Assembly: GCF_009712605.1 (NCBI RefSeq)
Contig: NZ_WASO01000008.1
Span: forward strand, 1 to 64,000
Origin: Paludibacter sp.
GTDB lineage: Bacteria > Bacteroidota > Bacteroidia > Bacteroidales > Paludibacteraceae
Length of the DNA: 64,000 nt
Reading direction: 5' to 3'
Shown here piece by piece: positions 1 through 7,395 of the stretch. Positions within the stretch are counted from its first letter, which is position 1, and each line of letters starts with the position of its first letter. Under the pieces are notes generated by a model. It was not told where the DNA came from, made no database searches, and saw nothing but the letters and a program-made list of their open reading frames with translations. The position numbers were made by a program, and so were the translations under genes.

Positions 1-29
1 ATTAATTAAATTTTTGTTTTTAAACCCAC

Positions 30-77
<48 letters not shown>

Positions 78-114
78 AGAATAACAATACTTGCAACAGT
101 AAAAATTCATACAT

Positions 115-780
115 ATGAAAACTTTTCTCCGCATTCTGACACTGGTGTGTTATTTTCTTCCCTTCACGTTCTTTGTAAAGACGTGTGTCGGTCCTGAAAT
201 GAAATTGGCTTACAATAAAAATGAAGTCGCTGTCAACAAAGAAGCCGCACTGACTTACGAAAAGCAGAAACACATTCAGGATAGCATAGTGGCTAAACAT
301 ATGTCGGACACGTCACAAGATCATTTGAGTCAGGCACCTGCTATAGACACCCTGAAAGCAGACACTACTCAAAAAAGCACCTTATCCAACGTTCCGCCCG
401 AAAAGCAAAGCAAGTTCAAATCGAAGCTCAATAATTTTGCGTGGTCACTCTATAGCGTATGGGAACGCGTAAAAATGCCGACGGACACCTCATTATCCGG
501 CATAGGAACCATTTTCAGCTACAAAAACATATTCGGGAAAATGCTGGTTGGTCTCAGCTTTATCATCTCACTGCTACTGTTATTCAATACCAAATACATA
601 AAAACCGGCAAAAGGAAGACTATTCTTCTTGCCACAAACATCTTATCATTAATCATATTTCTAGTGGTCAGCCTGTTGTCATCCGTTTCTTTACTATGGG
701 GCTTTTGGCTGCTACTCATCTTGTTGTTCTTCGAACTTTACAACGAAGTGGTAACAAAAAATGATACCACACAAGAATGA
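115..780 (+). CDS. Membrane protein of unknown function
   Basis: I do not recognise this 221-residue protein. A hydrophobic N-terminal segment (about residues 4-22) is followed by a polar, Ser/Thr/Lys-rich stretch (about 30-125). The C-terminal half has three closely spaced hydrophobic helices (about 143-160, 168-186 and 188-207) and an acidic tail. The layout suggests an N-in anchor, an exported linker and a membrane bundle. The ATG at 115 is the first start in the frame. No neighbour shares its strand closely: the next gene begins 284 bases downstream after repeat sequence. The 42-A tract just upstream could make its expression variable. Function is unknown; that it is a real gene is likely from its length and coherent membrane topology. 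Confidence 0.75.
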   Translation: MKTFLRILTLVCYFLPFTFFVKTCVGPEMKLAYNKNEVAVNKEAALTYEKQKHIQDSIVAKHMSDTSQDHLSQAPAIDTLKADTTQKSTLSNVPPEKQSKFKSKLNNFAWSLYSVWERVKMPTDTSLSGIGTIFSYKNIFGKMLVGLSFIISLLLLFNTKYIKTGKRKTILLATNILSLIIFLVVSLLSSVSLLWGFWLLLILLFFELYNEVVTKNDTTQE

Positions 781-1064
781 TGCCGATTCCTCTAAACAAA
801 ATGGATTAACACTATCTTGTTCCGACCTCTCCTCCTAGCCTCCTCTCCCAAGGCGAGGAGGAACACGACAGTAAAAATATAAAACAAGACTCATTAATGC
901 AGGTTTAAAGCCCCTCTCCTAGGGAGAGGGGTTGGGTCAGACGATAAATGTCTGACTCCGACACGTAGTCGTCATGAGGAGAGGTCCAATACTGAAAGTA
1001 ACAAATAAATCCACTAGACAGATAGTCAAACACACACTAACCCCGAACTCTATTTCATCATAAA
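781..1064. other. Intergenic gap with palindromic Bacteroidetes-type repeats
   Basis: The gap contains GA/CT-rich inverted repeats such as CCCCTCTCCTAGGGAGAGGGG near 910-930, followed by a unit that recurs near 9.4 kb (listed separately). I see no credible ORF in it. Confidence 0.7.
929..987. repeat. Interspersed repeat, copy 1 (pairs with 9364-9424)
   Basis: About 59 bases beginning GGGTTGGGTCAGACGATAAA and ending GGAGAGGTC are nearly identical to 9364-9424. The two copies differ at a few positions, for example GTCTGACTCC against ATATGACTCC. Both sit in gaps between plus-strand genes next to CT-rich palindromes. Confidence 0.85.
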
Positions 1065-2108
1065 ATGAAGATCATCAATACGGCACTATTGTCCTACGGC
1101 ATGAGCGGAAAGGTTTTTCATGCCCCTTTTATCAGCCTTCACGAAGGATTTCACCTGTTGGGGGCATGGGAACGCAGCAAGAAACTGATTCAGGATGCCT
1201 ATCCGGGGACGCGTTCTTACGCTTCGCTGGACGAGTTGCTGGCCGACGATGCCGTGGAGCTGGTGGTGGTCAACACGCCGACTTACACGCATTACGAATA
1301 TACCAAACGGGCGCTTGAAGCCGGAAAGCATGTCGTTGTCGAAAAGGCCTTTACCTCTACGGTTGCTGAGGCGGAAGAACTGAAAATGCTGGCCGAAAAA
1401 CAAGGCAAGAAGCTGGCCGTGTACCAGAATCGCCGCTGGGACAGTGATTTTCTGACCGTAAAAAAAGTGATAGAAAGCGGCAAGTTGGGCGATCTCAAAG
1501 AGATGGAGATACACTTCGATCGTTATAACCTCGACCTGAGTTACAAAATGCACAAGGAAGAACCGAATTCCGGTTCGGGTATCGTCAAAGATCTGGGGCC
1601 ACACGCCATCGATCAGGCGTTATATCTGTTTGGAATGCCGCAGGCGGTGTTTGCCGACATTCGCACCATCCGACCAGTTTCTATCGTGGACGATTGCTTC
1701 GATATTTTGCTCTATTACCCCACTCTGCACGTCAGGGTGAAAGCAACGCTGATCGCCAAAGAGCCGGTTCCGGCCTACATTATCCACGGCACCAACGGCT
1801 CTTTCCTCAAGTCACGCGCCGACATTCAGGAAAGCGTTTTGCTGCAAGGGGTCAAACCTGGTAGCACCGATTGGGGTACCGAACCCGAATCGGAACAAGG
1901 CACCCTCAACTACCTGTCAAACGGTGAAACTATCCGTGAGAAGGTACAGAGCGAACAGGGCAACTATTTCGAGTTTTACAAAGGCGTGTATACCGCACTG
2001 GCAGACAACCAGCCGATGCCGGTCACTGCCGGCGACGGCATCCGCGTAATGCAGATTATCGAAGCCGCCTTCAAAAGCCAGGCAGAAAAACGGGTGATTG
2101 AGCTTTGA
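1065..2108 (+). CDS. Gfo/Idh/MocA-family oxidoreductase
   Basis: This 347-residue protein has the length and layout of the Gfo/Idh/MocA NAD(P)-dependent sugar/polyol dehydrogenases. An N-terminal Rossmann region (residues 1-120) holds the modified glycine motif in LLSYGMSGKVFHAP and the family VEKAFT element (usually EKP) near residue 93, where the second lysine binds substrate or cofactor. The C-terminal alpha/beta domain contains the conserved GSGIVKDLGPHAIDQ segment (about 172-186), which usually supplies catalytic Asp and His. The segment NRRWDSDF is typical of the YdgJ-like branch. Substrate cannot be told from sequence. It is monocistronic, with repeat-filled gaps on both sides, and ATG is the only sensible start. 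Confidence 0.9.
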   Translation: MKIINTALLSYGMSGKVFHAPFISLHEGFHLLGAWERSKKLIQDAYPGTRSYASLDELLADDAVELVVVNTPTYTHYEYTKRALEAGKHVVVEKAFTSTVAEAEELKMLAEKQGKKLAVYQNRRWDSDFLTVKKVIESGKLGDLKEMEIHFDRYNLDLSYKMHKEEPNSGSGIVKDLGPHAIDQALYLFGMPQAVFADIRTIRPVSIVDDCFDILLYYPTLHVRVKATLIAKEPVPAYIIHGTNGSFLKSRADIQESVLLQGVKPGSTDWGTEPESEQGTLNYLSNGETIREKVQSEQGNYFEFYKGVYTALADNQPMPVTAGDGIRVMQIIEAAFKSQAEKRVIEL

Positions 2109-2374
2109 TGTAGATTGAAAAACAGATAAAATTGTTTTACTTCACATTAATGATTATCTGCTTATCAAACCCTACCCCCTATCGGGTACTCCCCTTGATC
2201 TCAAGGGGAGACAAATCTGCCATTTTAGCAATAGATCGACAAATAGAGCTACAACTTCGCCGACAGTGGTGTCCCCTTTGGATAAAGGGGACGAGCGCAG
2301 CGGAGGGGTTAGAAAAACTGACCTGAAAACATATCAAAATAACCTTTTCCCAATACCATAAAAACCGAAATACC
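2109..2374. repeat. Repeat-filled gap with two perfect hairpins
   Basis: CTCCCCTTGA/TCAAGGGGAG (2189-2210, 2-base loop) and GTCCCCTTT/AAAGGGGAC (2271-2292, 4-base loop) are perfect inverted repeats. The second is followed by GAGCGCAGCGGAGGGGTTAG, a sequence style often seen in dispersed Bacteroidetes intergenic repeats. I see no gene here. Confidence 0.8.
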
Positions 2375-3007
2375 GTGAACGACGAGATGACATTTGGCCT
2401 TTTGTGCCTGACTTCCTTTTTTACCCTGATAAATCCTATCGGGACGATGCCTATTTTCATGACCATGACATCGGAGCTTGACTCTCACAGCCGTGGTAAA
2501 ATCGCACAAAAAGCATCGCTTGTCGGCTTGCTCAGCATCCTCTTTTTCGCCTTTTCGGGACAGCTGCTATTCAAATTTTTCGGCATCTCGGTCAACAGTT
2601 TCAAAATTGTGGGCGGGGTTATCTTTTTCATTATGGGAATGGACATGTTGCAGGCACGGCTCGGACAGGTAAAGGTAAAAGATTCGGAAATAAAGAGTTA
2701 CATCAACGACATTTCCATCACGCCTTTGGCCATCCCCATTATCTGCGGACCCGGCGCCATCACCAATGCCATCGTGCTGATGGAGCAGGCCGTTACGCTG
2801 GAGAAAAAGATGATTCTTATCGCCGCCATTGTACTGGTTATGATCCTGTCGTACCTTATCCTGCTCAGCTCTTCCCGCATTATCAAACTACTCGGCGAAA
2901 CCGGCAACAACGTACTGATGCGGTTGATGGGGCTTATTGTGATGGTGATTGCCGTTGAATTTTTCTTCAGTGGCCTGAAACCCATTCTTCACGACATTCT
3001 GCATTAA
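2375..3007 (+). CDS. MarC-family inner membrane protein
   Basis: The 210-residue product matches the MarC/YchE/YhgN family in length and pattern, with six hydrophobic segments across the chain. Recognisable parts are the N-terminal FFTLINPIGTMPIF element, in which the Asn-Pro pair is conserved, and the central ITPLAIPIICGPGAITNAIV segment (about 114-133), the most conserved stretch of the family. Function of the family is not settled: it was once linked to multiple antibiotic resistance, later disputed, and is often described as a possible transporter. The start is GTG at 2375, which places the conserved N-terminal helix correctly. The downstream palindrome at 3078-3116 could serve as its transcription terminator. 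Confidence 0.92.
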   Translation: MNDEMTFGLLCLTSFFTLINPIGTMPIFMTMTSELDSHSRGKIAQKASLVGLLSILFFAFSGQLLFKFFGISVNSFKIVGGVIFFIMGMDMLQARLGQVKVKDSEIKSYINDISITPLAIPIICGPGAITNAIVLMEQAVTLEKKMILIAAIVLVMILSYLILLSSSRIIKLLGETGNNVLMRLMGLIVMVIAVEFFFSGLKPILHDILH

Positions 3008-3077
3008 AACTAAAACGTTCTGATATAGAAGCTAACCAGCCTGATTTACTTAACAGATTCAAATCTCAGGCATTTAC

Positions 3078-3116
3078 ATGACAAAATATATTTTTGCGTA
3101 AAATATATTTTGTCAT
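3078..3116. promoter_or_regulatory. Perfect 17-bp palindrome between marC-like gene and OLD gene
   Basis: ATGACAAAATATATTTT (3078-3094) is perfectly repeated in inverted orientation at 3100-3116 around the 5-base spacer TGCGT. It lies 70 bases after marC and 184 bases before the OLD gene, and a run of T follows. It could be a terminator, an operator, or both. A TACTTTTG sequence at 3144-3151 resembles a Bacteroidetes -7 element, but no matching -33 element is seen at the right distance. Confidence 0.85.
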
Positions 3117-3299
3117 TTCTTTTTTTAGTAAAAATAAAATCTTTACTTTTGGAGATTAGGAAAAAGCGCTCAAGAAAACTTTTTTCTACCATAAAATGTA
3201 GCGTATCGAAAAAGAAGATTACAACACAAAGTATTCATTCAGCAACAAGAGCTTATATATTAGCATTATCGACAAGTACAAAAAAACAACATATGTCTT

Positions 3300-5030
3300 A
3301 TGAATATTATTGGAATTGAATTGAAAAACTTCAAAACATTTAAGAATCTTAAAATTGAATGTAATGAAAGATTTAATGTAATTATTGGGCCAAATAACAT
3401 TGGAAAGTCGACAATCTTAGAAGCAATATTTTTATGGAAATCTGCTTATGATAATTTTATTCAAGAAAGGAACGGAAAGAAGTTTTATGTCGGGTACAAC
3501 AATAGATATTTGTCTTTTAAAGATTTGTACTTCTTAAGGGCCATAGAAGACTCTGATATATTTTATGGAGATTGGGATACTGCTTCTATTAAGCTAGTTT
3601 TCAAAATCGATAACCAAATCGTTCGATTAGGGTTCAATTTTGAAAAACCAGGAATTAGAAATTCATATTTAAAAGTAAACTATAACGGATCACAACCCGA
3701 CTTTGATAGATTCTCTGAATTAATGGAATTGAAAGGAGTATACTTAAAAGATGCAATATTCATATATCAAACCAAGCCAATTTCTCAAATCACAAAGGAG
3801 GAACCTTTTTTCAATAACGCACAACTTCTCAAAAAAATTTCATTAGCCAAATCACATGAATTAATTAGGAATAAAATTCTTAAAACTCAAAATAGACAGA
3901 GTTATTTTGTGCATGAACGATTTAAAACTCTAGAAGATAGATTGAGTGCTGTATTTGGGAAAAGATATAATATTCGTTGTAAAAATAGGAATACAATAGA
4001 TGACGAATTTGTCAAGATAACAATACGAGAAGATAATAAATCTGAAGTTGACATTGCGTTGATGGGAAGTGGATTTCTGCAAGTCGTTGAAATTTTTTCC
4101 ACTCTTGAGTTTGTAAACAAAGATCCTAAAGTTTTAAACCTCATTTTGATAGATGAACCAGATTCTCATATTCATTCTAATATGCAGTTTAATCTATTGG
4201 ATGAATTAAAAAAGCAAACTAATTATCAATCTTTTGTAATATCACATAACGACAGATTAATAGACAATATTCCAGAAGGTGAATTGTTGTTTTTAAATGA
4301 TGACATAAAGAAAATGGGACATTTATACCCATCTCCTGTTGACACATATGGAACTATAAGAGATGAATTAGCGAGTAAATTCTGCAATATTACAATTGAA
4401 CCAAACATCAAATGTTTTATTTTAACGGAAGATGAAAAATTTGATTTAATAAAGTCTTTTTTGCTCTATAATGGTTTTGAGGAAGAAACAATAGAAATCA
4501 TATCATATTATGGTTGTGATACAATTGGTTCTGCAATTGCAATCGGCAAATATATCAAAACGAAAAATCCAGATGCAAATATATTAATACACAGGGATCG
4601 AGATTATTTAACTAATGAAGAAATTGAAGAAATTAAAATGCGTATTGAAACTCTTGGATTCTCATTCTATTGCACAAAAGGCGTCGATATAGAAAGCGAA
4701 TTCATTAATGCTCATCATATAAATGCATTATATAATAACATATCAATTGAAAAGGCTGAAGAATTAATTGAATTAGCGACCAAAGATGTAGAAAGAGACT
4801 CGGTAGATAGATTATTAAAGAAAAAAGGTCAGCAAAAGAAGTTTGGCATAGAAATCATAGATATGTATAACTCTGATATAAAAAGATATAGATACAGCAA
4901 AAAAGTACTTTCGCGACTTAAAGGATATATTCAAAACGAAATTAAAACAAACCCTAATTTGATTTCACAATCAGATTTTATTCAAAATTCAACTTTGAAA
5001 GAATTATCTGATAATATTTGGTATAACTAA
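3300..5030 (+). CDS. OLD-family ATPase/TOPRIM endonuclease (stand-alone)
   Basis: This 576-residue protein has the OLD architecture. An ABC-type ATPase head has Walker A GPNNIGKST (about 30-38) and Walker B LILIDEPDSHIHS (about 280-292), followed by an H-loop-like FVISHND. A C-terminal TOPRIM-like region has the acidic start ILTEDEKFD (about 378-386) and a later IHRDRDYL that fits the metal-binding DxD. OLD proteins are nucleases, and many act in phage defence. No GajB-like UvrD gene follows, so it resembles the single-gene (class 1) type. Base composition is far more AT-rich than the flanking genes, and a hairpin terminator closes it at 5120-5150, suggesting a laterally acquired single-gene unit. 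The ATG at 3300 gives the canonical N-terminus MNIIGIELKNFKTF. Confidence 0.88.
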   Translation: MNIIGIELKNFKTFKNLKIECNERFNVIIGPNNIGKSTILEAIFLWKSAYDNFIQERNGKKFYVGYNNRYLSFKDLYFLRAIEDSDIFYGDWDTASIKLVFKIDNQIVRLGFNFEKPGIRNSYLKVNYNGSQPDFDRFSELMELKGVYLKDAIFIYQTKPISQITKEEPFFNNAQLLKKISLAKSHELIRNKILKTQNRQSYFVHERFKTLEDRLSAVFGKRYNIRCKNRNTIDDEFVKITIREDNKSEVDIALMGSGFLQVVEIFSTLEFVNKDPKVLNLILIDEPDSHIHSNMQFNLLDELKKQTNYQSFVISHNDRLIDNIPEGELLFLNDDIKKMGHLYPSPVDTYGTIRDELASKFCNITIEPNIKCFILTEDEKFDLIKSFLLYNGFEEETIEIISYYGCDTIGSAIAIGKYIKTKNPDANILIHRDRDYLTNEEIEEIKMRIETLGFSFYCTKGVDIESEFINAHHINALYNNISIEKAEELIELATKDVERDSVDRLLKKKGQQKKFGIEIIDMYNSDIKRYRYSKKVLSRLKGYIQNEIKTNPNLISQSDFIQNSTLKELSDNIWYN

Positions 5031-5090
5031 TGCTATTCCCTCGTTGCGCATAGATTATTCGGCGTACAGCTCTGCCGTCAAACATAAAAA

Positions 5091-5106
5091 CAAGGCTCTT
5101 GCCTTG
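5091..5106. other. Small hairpin downstream of the OLD gene
   Basis: CAAGGC-TCTT-GCCTTG is a perfect 6-bp stem with a 4-base loop just ahead of the terminator. Role unknown. Confidence 0.5.
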
Positions 5107-5119
5107 CAAATAAAGACCC

Positions 5120-5150
5120 AAAAGCGATAGTTTATTCCTATCGCTTTTTT
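5120..5150 (+). terminator. Rho-independent terminator of the OLD gene
   Basis: AAAAGCGATAG (5120-5130) pairs with CTATCGCTTTT (5138-5148) around a 7-base loop, and the stem runs into a T tract. It lies 90 bases after the OLD stop codon. Confidence 0.85.
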
Positions 5151-5309
5151 GTTTGGAAGAAATATTACTACTTTTGAAGGAGGTTAAAAGCCGAAAAATA
5201 TCTATCTTAAAAATCTATGTGTAAGGATATTATATTCCCTTCGAAGAAGCAGGATATTGATAGAAGATATTCAGAAAACGAAAAGCAGGTATCTGACATT
5301 TTGCCAAAT

Positions 5310-5491
5310 GGCTTGAAAAGCCCTATTTGCATAACCGCAGGTCTGTGACCTGTGAGAGAAAGTAGCCCTCGACTGAATACGACCTGAAAGGTCGGACAAT
5401 ATTCAAAATGAAGCCTTTCAGGCAGAGAAGAATAGTGCATTAGCGACCGTACGCCATCGGCATACGGTTATGAAAATAATGCCTTTCAGGC
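5310..5491. repeat. 182-bp structured repeat, copy 1 (pairs with 12469-12648)
   Basis: This element shares its order of small palindromes with 12469-12648. It starts GGCTTGAAAAGCC, then has CATAACCGCAGGTC with GTGACCTG, then CGACCT-GAA-AGGTCG, then GCCTTTCAGGC, then a CCGTA...TACGG stem, and ends GGTTATGAAAAT...GCCTTTCAGGC. The stems are conserved while the linkers differ, which suggests a folded RNA or DNA element of REP/MITE type. No ORF is evident. The rest of this 545-base gap (5151-5309 and 5492-5575) shows nothing I recognise. Confidence 0.85.
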
Positions 5492-5575
5492 AAAATAACG
5501 GATAACCACAAAACGAAATTATATAGCTGTTAAAAGTCAAAAGGAGTCCCAACCAACTCTGCTTGCATCCTGATT

Positions 5576-6016
5576 ATGAAGAACAAGAAAACACTCTTAT
5601 TGCTGAGCTTCGTACTGCTCAGCTACAGTTTATACGCCGGTGATTTTACACGCGACTGGCTCAACTACAAACTGCCCGACAACTGGAAAGTAAAAACGGA
5701 GAAAAGCGTCAAATTTATGCCGTTCGCCGGCAAAAACAAGGTCGGATCGCTGGAATTCAGATATGACACCGATTCGGCAAAACACACCGTGAAATACTTA
5801 GTGTTTGAATATCCGGCCAAAGATACCGTTCTGATAAAGAAACTGAACGACTATGCCCTCCGTCAGCTAAAATTGAAGGAAACGGACATCAGCAAACCAT
5901 TCCTGAAAAGTTTTGTGCGCAACGGCTTTTACTATTTCCTGTTCCCACGGCCCGATTTCGCACTGGAAGATTACAGGGAATGTCAGCAACTGGCGAAGTT
6001 ACTTTTTGAGTATTGA
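5576..6016 (+). CDS. Small exported protein of unknown function
   Basis: I do not recognise this 146-residue protein. It starts with a clear Sec signal peptide (KNKKT basic region, LLLLSFVLLSYSLYA hydrophobic core, cleavage expected after YAG near residue 22). The mature part is short and mixed alpha/beta in character, with WLNYKLPDNWKVK near its start and aromatic-rich FYYFLFPRPDF near the end. It has no cysteines in the mature part that would suggest a lipoprotein. It stands alone between repeat-rich gaps. Probably periplasmic. Confidence 0.7.
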   Translation: MKNKKTLLLLSFVLLSYSLYAGDFTRDWLNYKLPDNWKVKTEKSVKFMPFAGKNKVGSLEFRYDTDSAKHTVKYLVFEYPAKDTVLIKKLNDYALRQLKLKETDISKPFLKSFVRNGFYYFLFPRPDFALEDYRECQQLAKLLFEY

Positions 6017-6392
6017 GGGAAGATTGATCCACTGACAAACTGAAAAGCTATCTCGTTTTTATACCCCTAATTAGCTTCGCTGATCTGCGATTCCCTAAAG
6101 GGGACTTTTACGCCAATAAAAGCAGCAGATTTATAGCCCCTTCAGGCTTGTAGTAGTGACATCGTAGATCGTCAGTGGGTTTGGGGTAAATAAGCCAAGT
6201 CGACTTTAGATTCATAGTAAAAGAGGGAATGCGTACTCTCGGCTTTAGCCATGACTCCTCCGATTATCGGAAAACTCTGCATTCAGGGCTGAAGTCCGCT
6301 TGGTCTTTGACGTCTTAATCTCCGCCCTAAAGGACGGAGTTATACCAATCGGCTGTAAGAGATTAACAGGTCATTTTGCAGATAAGCATTAA
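6017..6392. repeat. Gap with degenerate palindromic repeats
   Basis: I see no gene here. Recognisable elements are CTCCGCCCTAAAGGACGGAG near 6325 (an almost perfect hairpin with one G-T pair), GGCTTTAGCC-like and AGGGCTGAAGTCC segments near 6240-6300, and pieces resembling the CCCCT/AGGGG repeats of the 2.2 kb gap. These look like decayed REP-type sequences. Confidence 0.6.
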
Positions 6393-6431
6393 GGATAAAA
6401 AAAGTCCGGAGAGAAGGTTCTTTCCGGACTT
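6393..6431 (-). terminator. Terminator of the cyclophilin gene
   Basis: AAGTCCGGA (6402-6410) pairs with TCCGGACTT (6423-6431). Read on the minus strand, the stem is followed by a T-rich run, placing it 28 bases after the stop of the cyclophilin gene. Confidence 0.8.
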
Positions 6432-6458
6432 TGTTGTTGTAATGGATTTATCAGAATC

Positions 6459-6893
6459 TTATTCTGACACTTCGATTTTCAGGATTACATCGCCACGACG
6501 AATCTGGTCGATCACTTCCAAACCTTCCACTACCTTACCAAAACAGGTATGTTGACGGTCGAGGTGAGAGGTATTGGTTCTTGAATGGCAGATAAAAAAC
6601 TGTGAACCACCGGTATTACGTCCGGCATGAGCCATCGACAAAACGCCTCTGTCGTGGTACTGATTGCCGCCTGTAAGTTCGCAGGGAATAGTATAACCGG
6701 GACCACCTGCACCTGTTCCGTCAGGACATCCGCCCTGAATAACGAAATCAGGAATTACGCGGTGAAAAGTCAAGCCGTCGTAAAAGCCGCTTTTAGCCAG
6801 TTTAATAAAGTTTGCTACAGTTTTGGGAGCATCCTGTTCAAAGAATTCAACCTGCATCTCCCCTTTTTCGGTAATAATTTTAGCCGTTGCCAT
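6459..6893 (-). CDS. Cyclophilin-type peptidyl-prolyl cis-trans isomerase
   Basis: The 144-residue protein is a single cyclophilin domain without a signal peptide, so a cytosolic PPIase that speeds isomerisation of X-Pro bonds. Hallmarks are [31 protein letters not shown] (about 25-55, containing the catalytic Arg in FHRV), GPGYTIPCE, the GGSQFFICH active-site strand (about 95-104) and [15 protein letters not shown] near the end. The length is typical of minimal bacterial cyclophilins. A well-formed promoter lies upstream at 6924-6955 and a terminator follows, so it is probably transcribed alone. Confidence 0.95.
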   Translation of the reverse strand: MATAKIITEKGEMQVEFFEQDAPKTVANFIKLAKSGFYDGLTFHRVIPDFVIQGGCPDGTGAGGPGYTIPCELTGGNQYHDRGVLSMAHAGRNTGGSQFFICHSRTNTSHLDRQHTCFGKVVEGLEVIDQIRRGDVILKIEVSE

Positions 6894-6923
6894 AGATAAA
6901 TAATTGTGTTACTTTTATGTGTG

Positions 6924-6955
6924 CAAAGGTCGTGATGTTTTGCTTTACTGCCAAA
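6924..6955 (-). promoter_or_regulatory. Bacteroidetes-type promoter of the cyclophilin gene
   Basis: On the minus strand TTTG (6955-6952), 20 bases, then GACCTTTG (6931-6924) matches the TTTG-N20-TAnnTTTG pattern except for one base in the -7 element. The start codon follows 31 bases later. Confidence 0.7.
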
Positions 6956-7395
6956 TTTCGGGAGAAAATTCCTGCACAAAGACACAAAGACTCGAATTTA
7001 TTAAGATGATTATCTGCATAATGACCTAATGGTCTTCCTACGCCAGGCGGTATCCCGTTTGCAGGGGAACGCTTACATCGTTATGTAAAAATGCGACTAC
7101 CATTCCCATCGGGATAAATCCCGACGTTATTATTGGGACAACACCTCCAGTGTTTAGTGGTCGCTTTGCTGCTAATCATATTTATTAATCGCACGCAAAT
7201 GATGCGAATCATTAGAATTTTCGCAAATCACGCACAACCCCAAACACGATAAATAGCTATTTTTCATTCCATTACAATTGGTGTAAATTTGTGAAATTCG
7301 TGTCTTTAGAATCTTTTGCGGCATTTGCGTTCCATCGTTATTTCTCAACAATTATTTGTTTATTTGCAGACCTAAAACTATAACGTTCATTCCCG
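6956..7395. other. Gap with no recognisable gene
   Basis: The gap is AT-rich, with low-complexity phrases such as CACAAAGACACAAAGACTCG and TTTGTGAAATTCGTGTCTTT that look like decayed repeats. I see no supported ORF, RNA or operator. Confidence 0.5.

Noticed and set aside
2132-2326. 64-codon ORF in the 2.1-2.4 kb gap
   Set aside because: It is built from palindromic repeat sequence and has no gene-like features.
3110-3319. 69-codon plus-strand ORF before the OLD gene
   Set aside because: It starts at the edge of the palindrome, has low-complexity Lys/Ser composition and overlaps the OLD start; most likely leader sequence.
3300-5030. Gabija (GajA-GajB) system
   Set aside because: A GajB-type UvrD helicase gene should follow directly; instead a terminator and repeats follow.
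5310-5491. CRISPR array
   Set aside because: The small palindromes are of different sequence and not regularly spaced around unique spacers.
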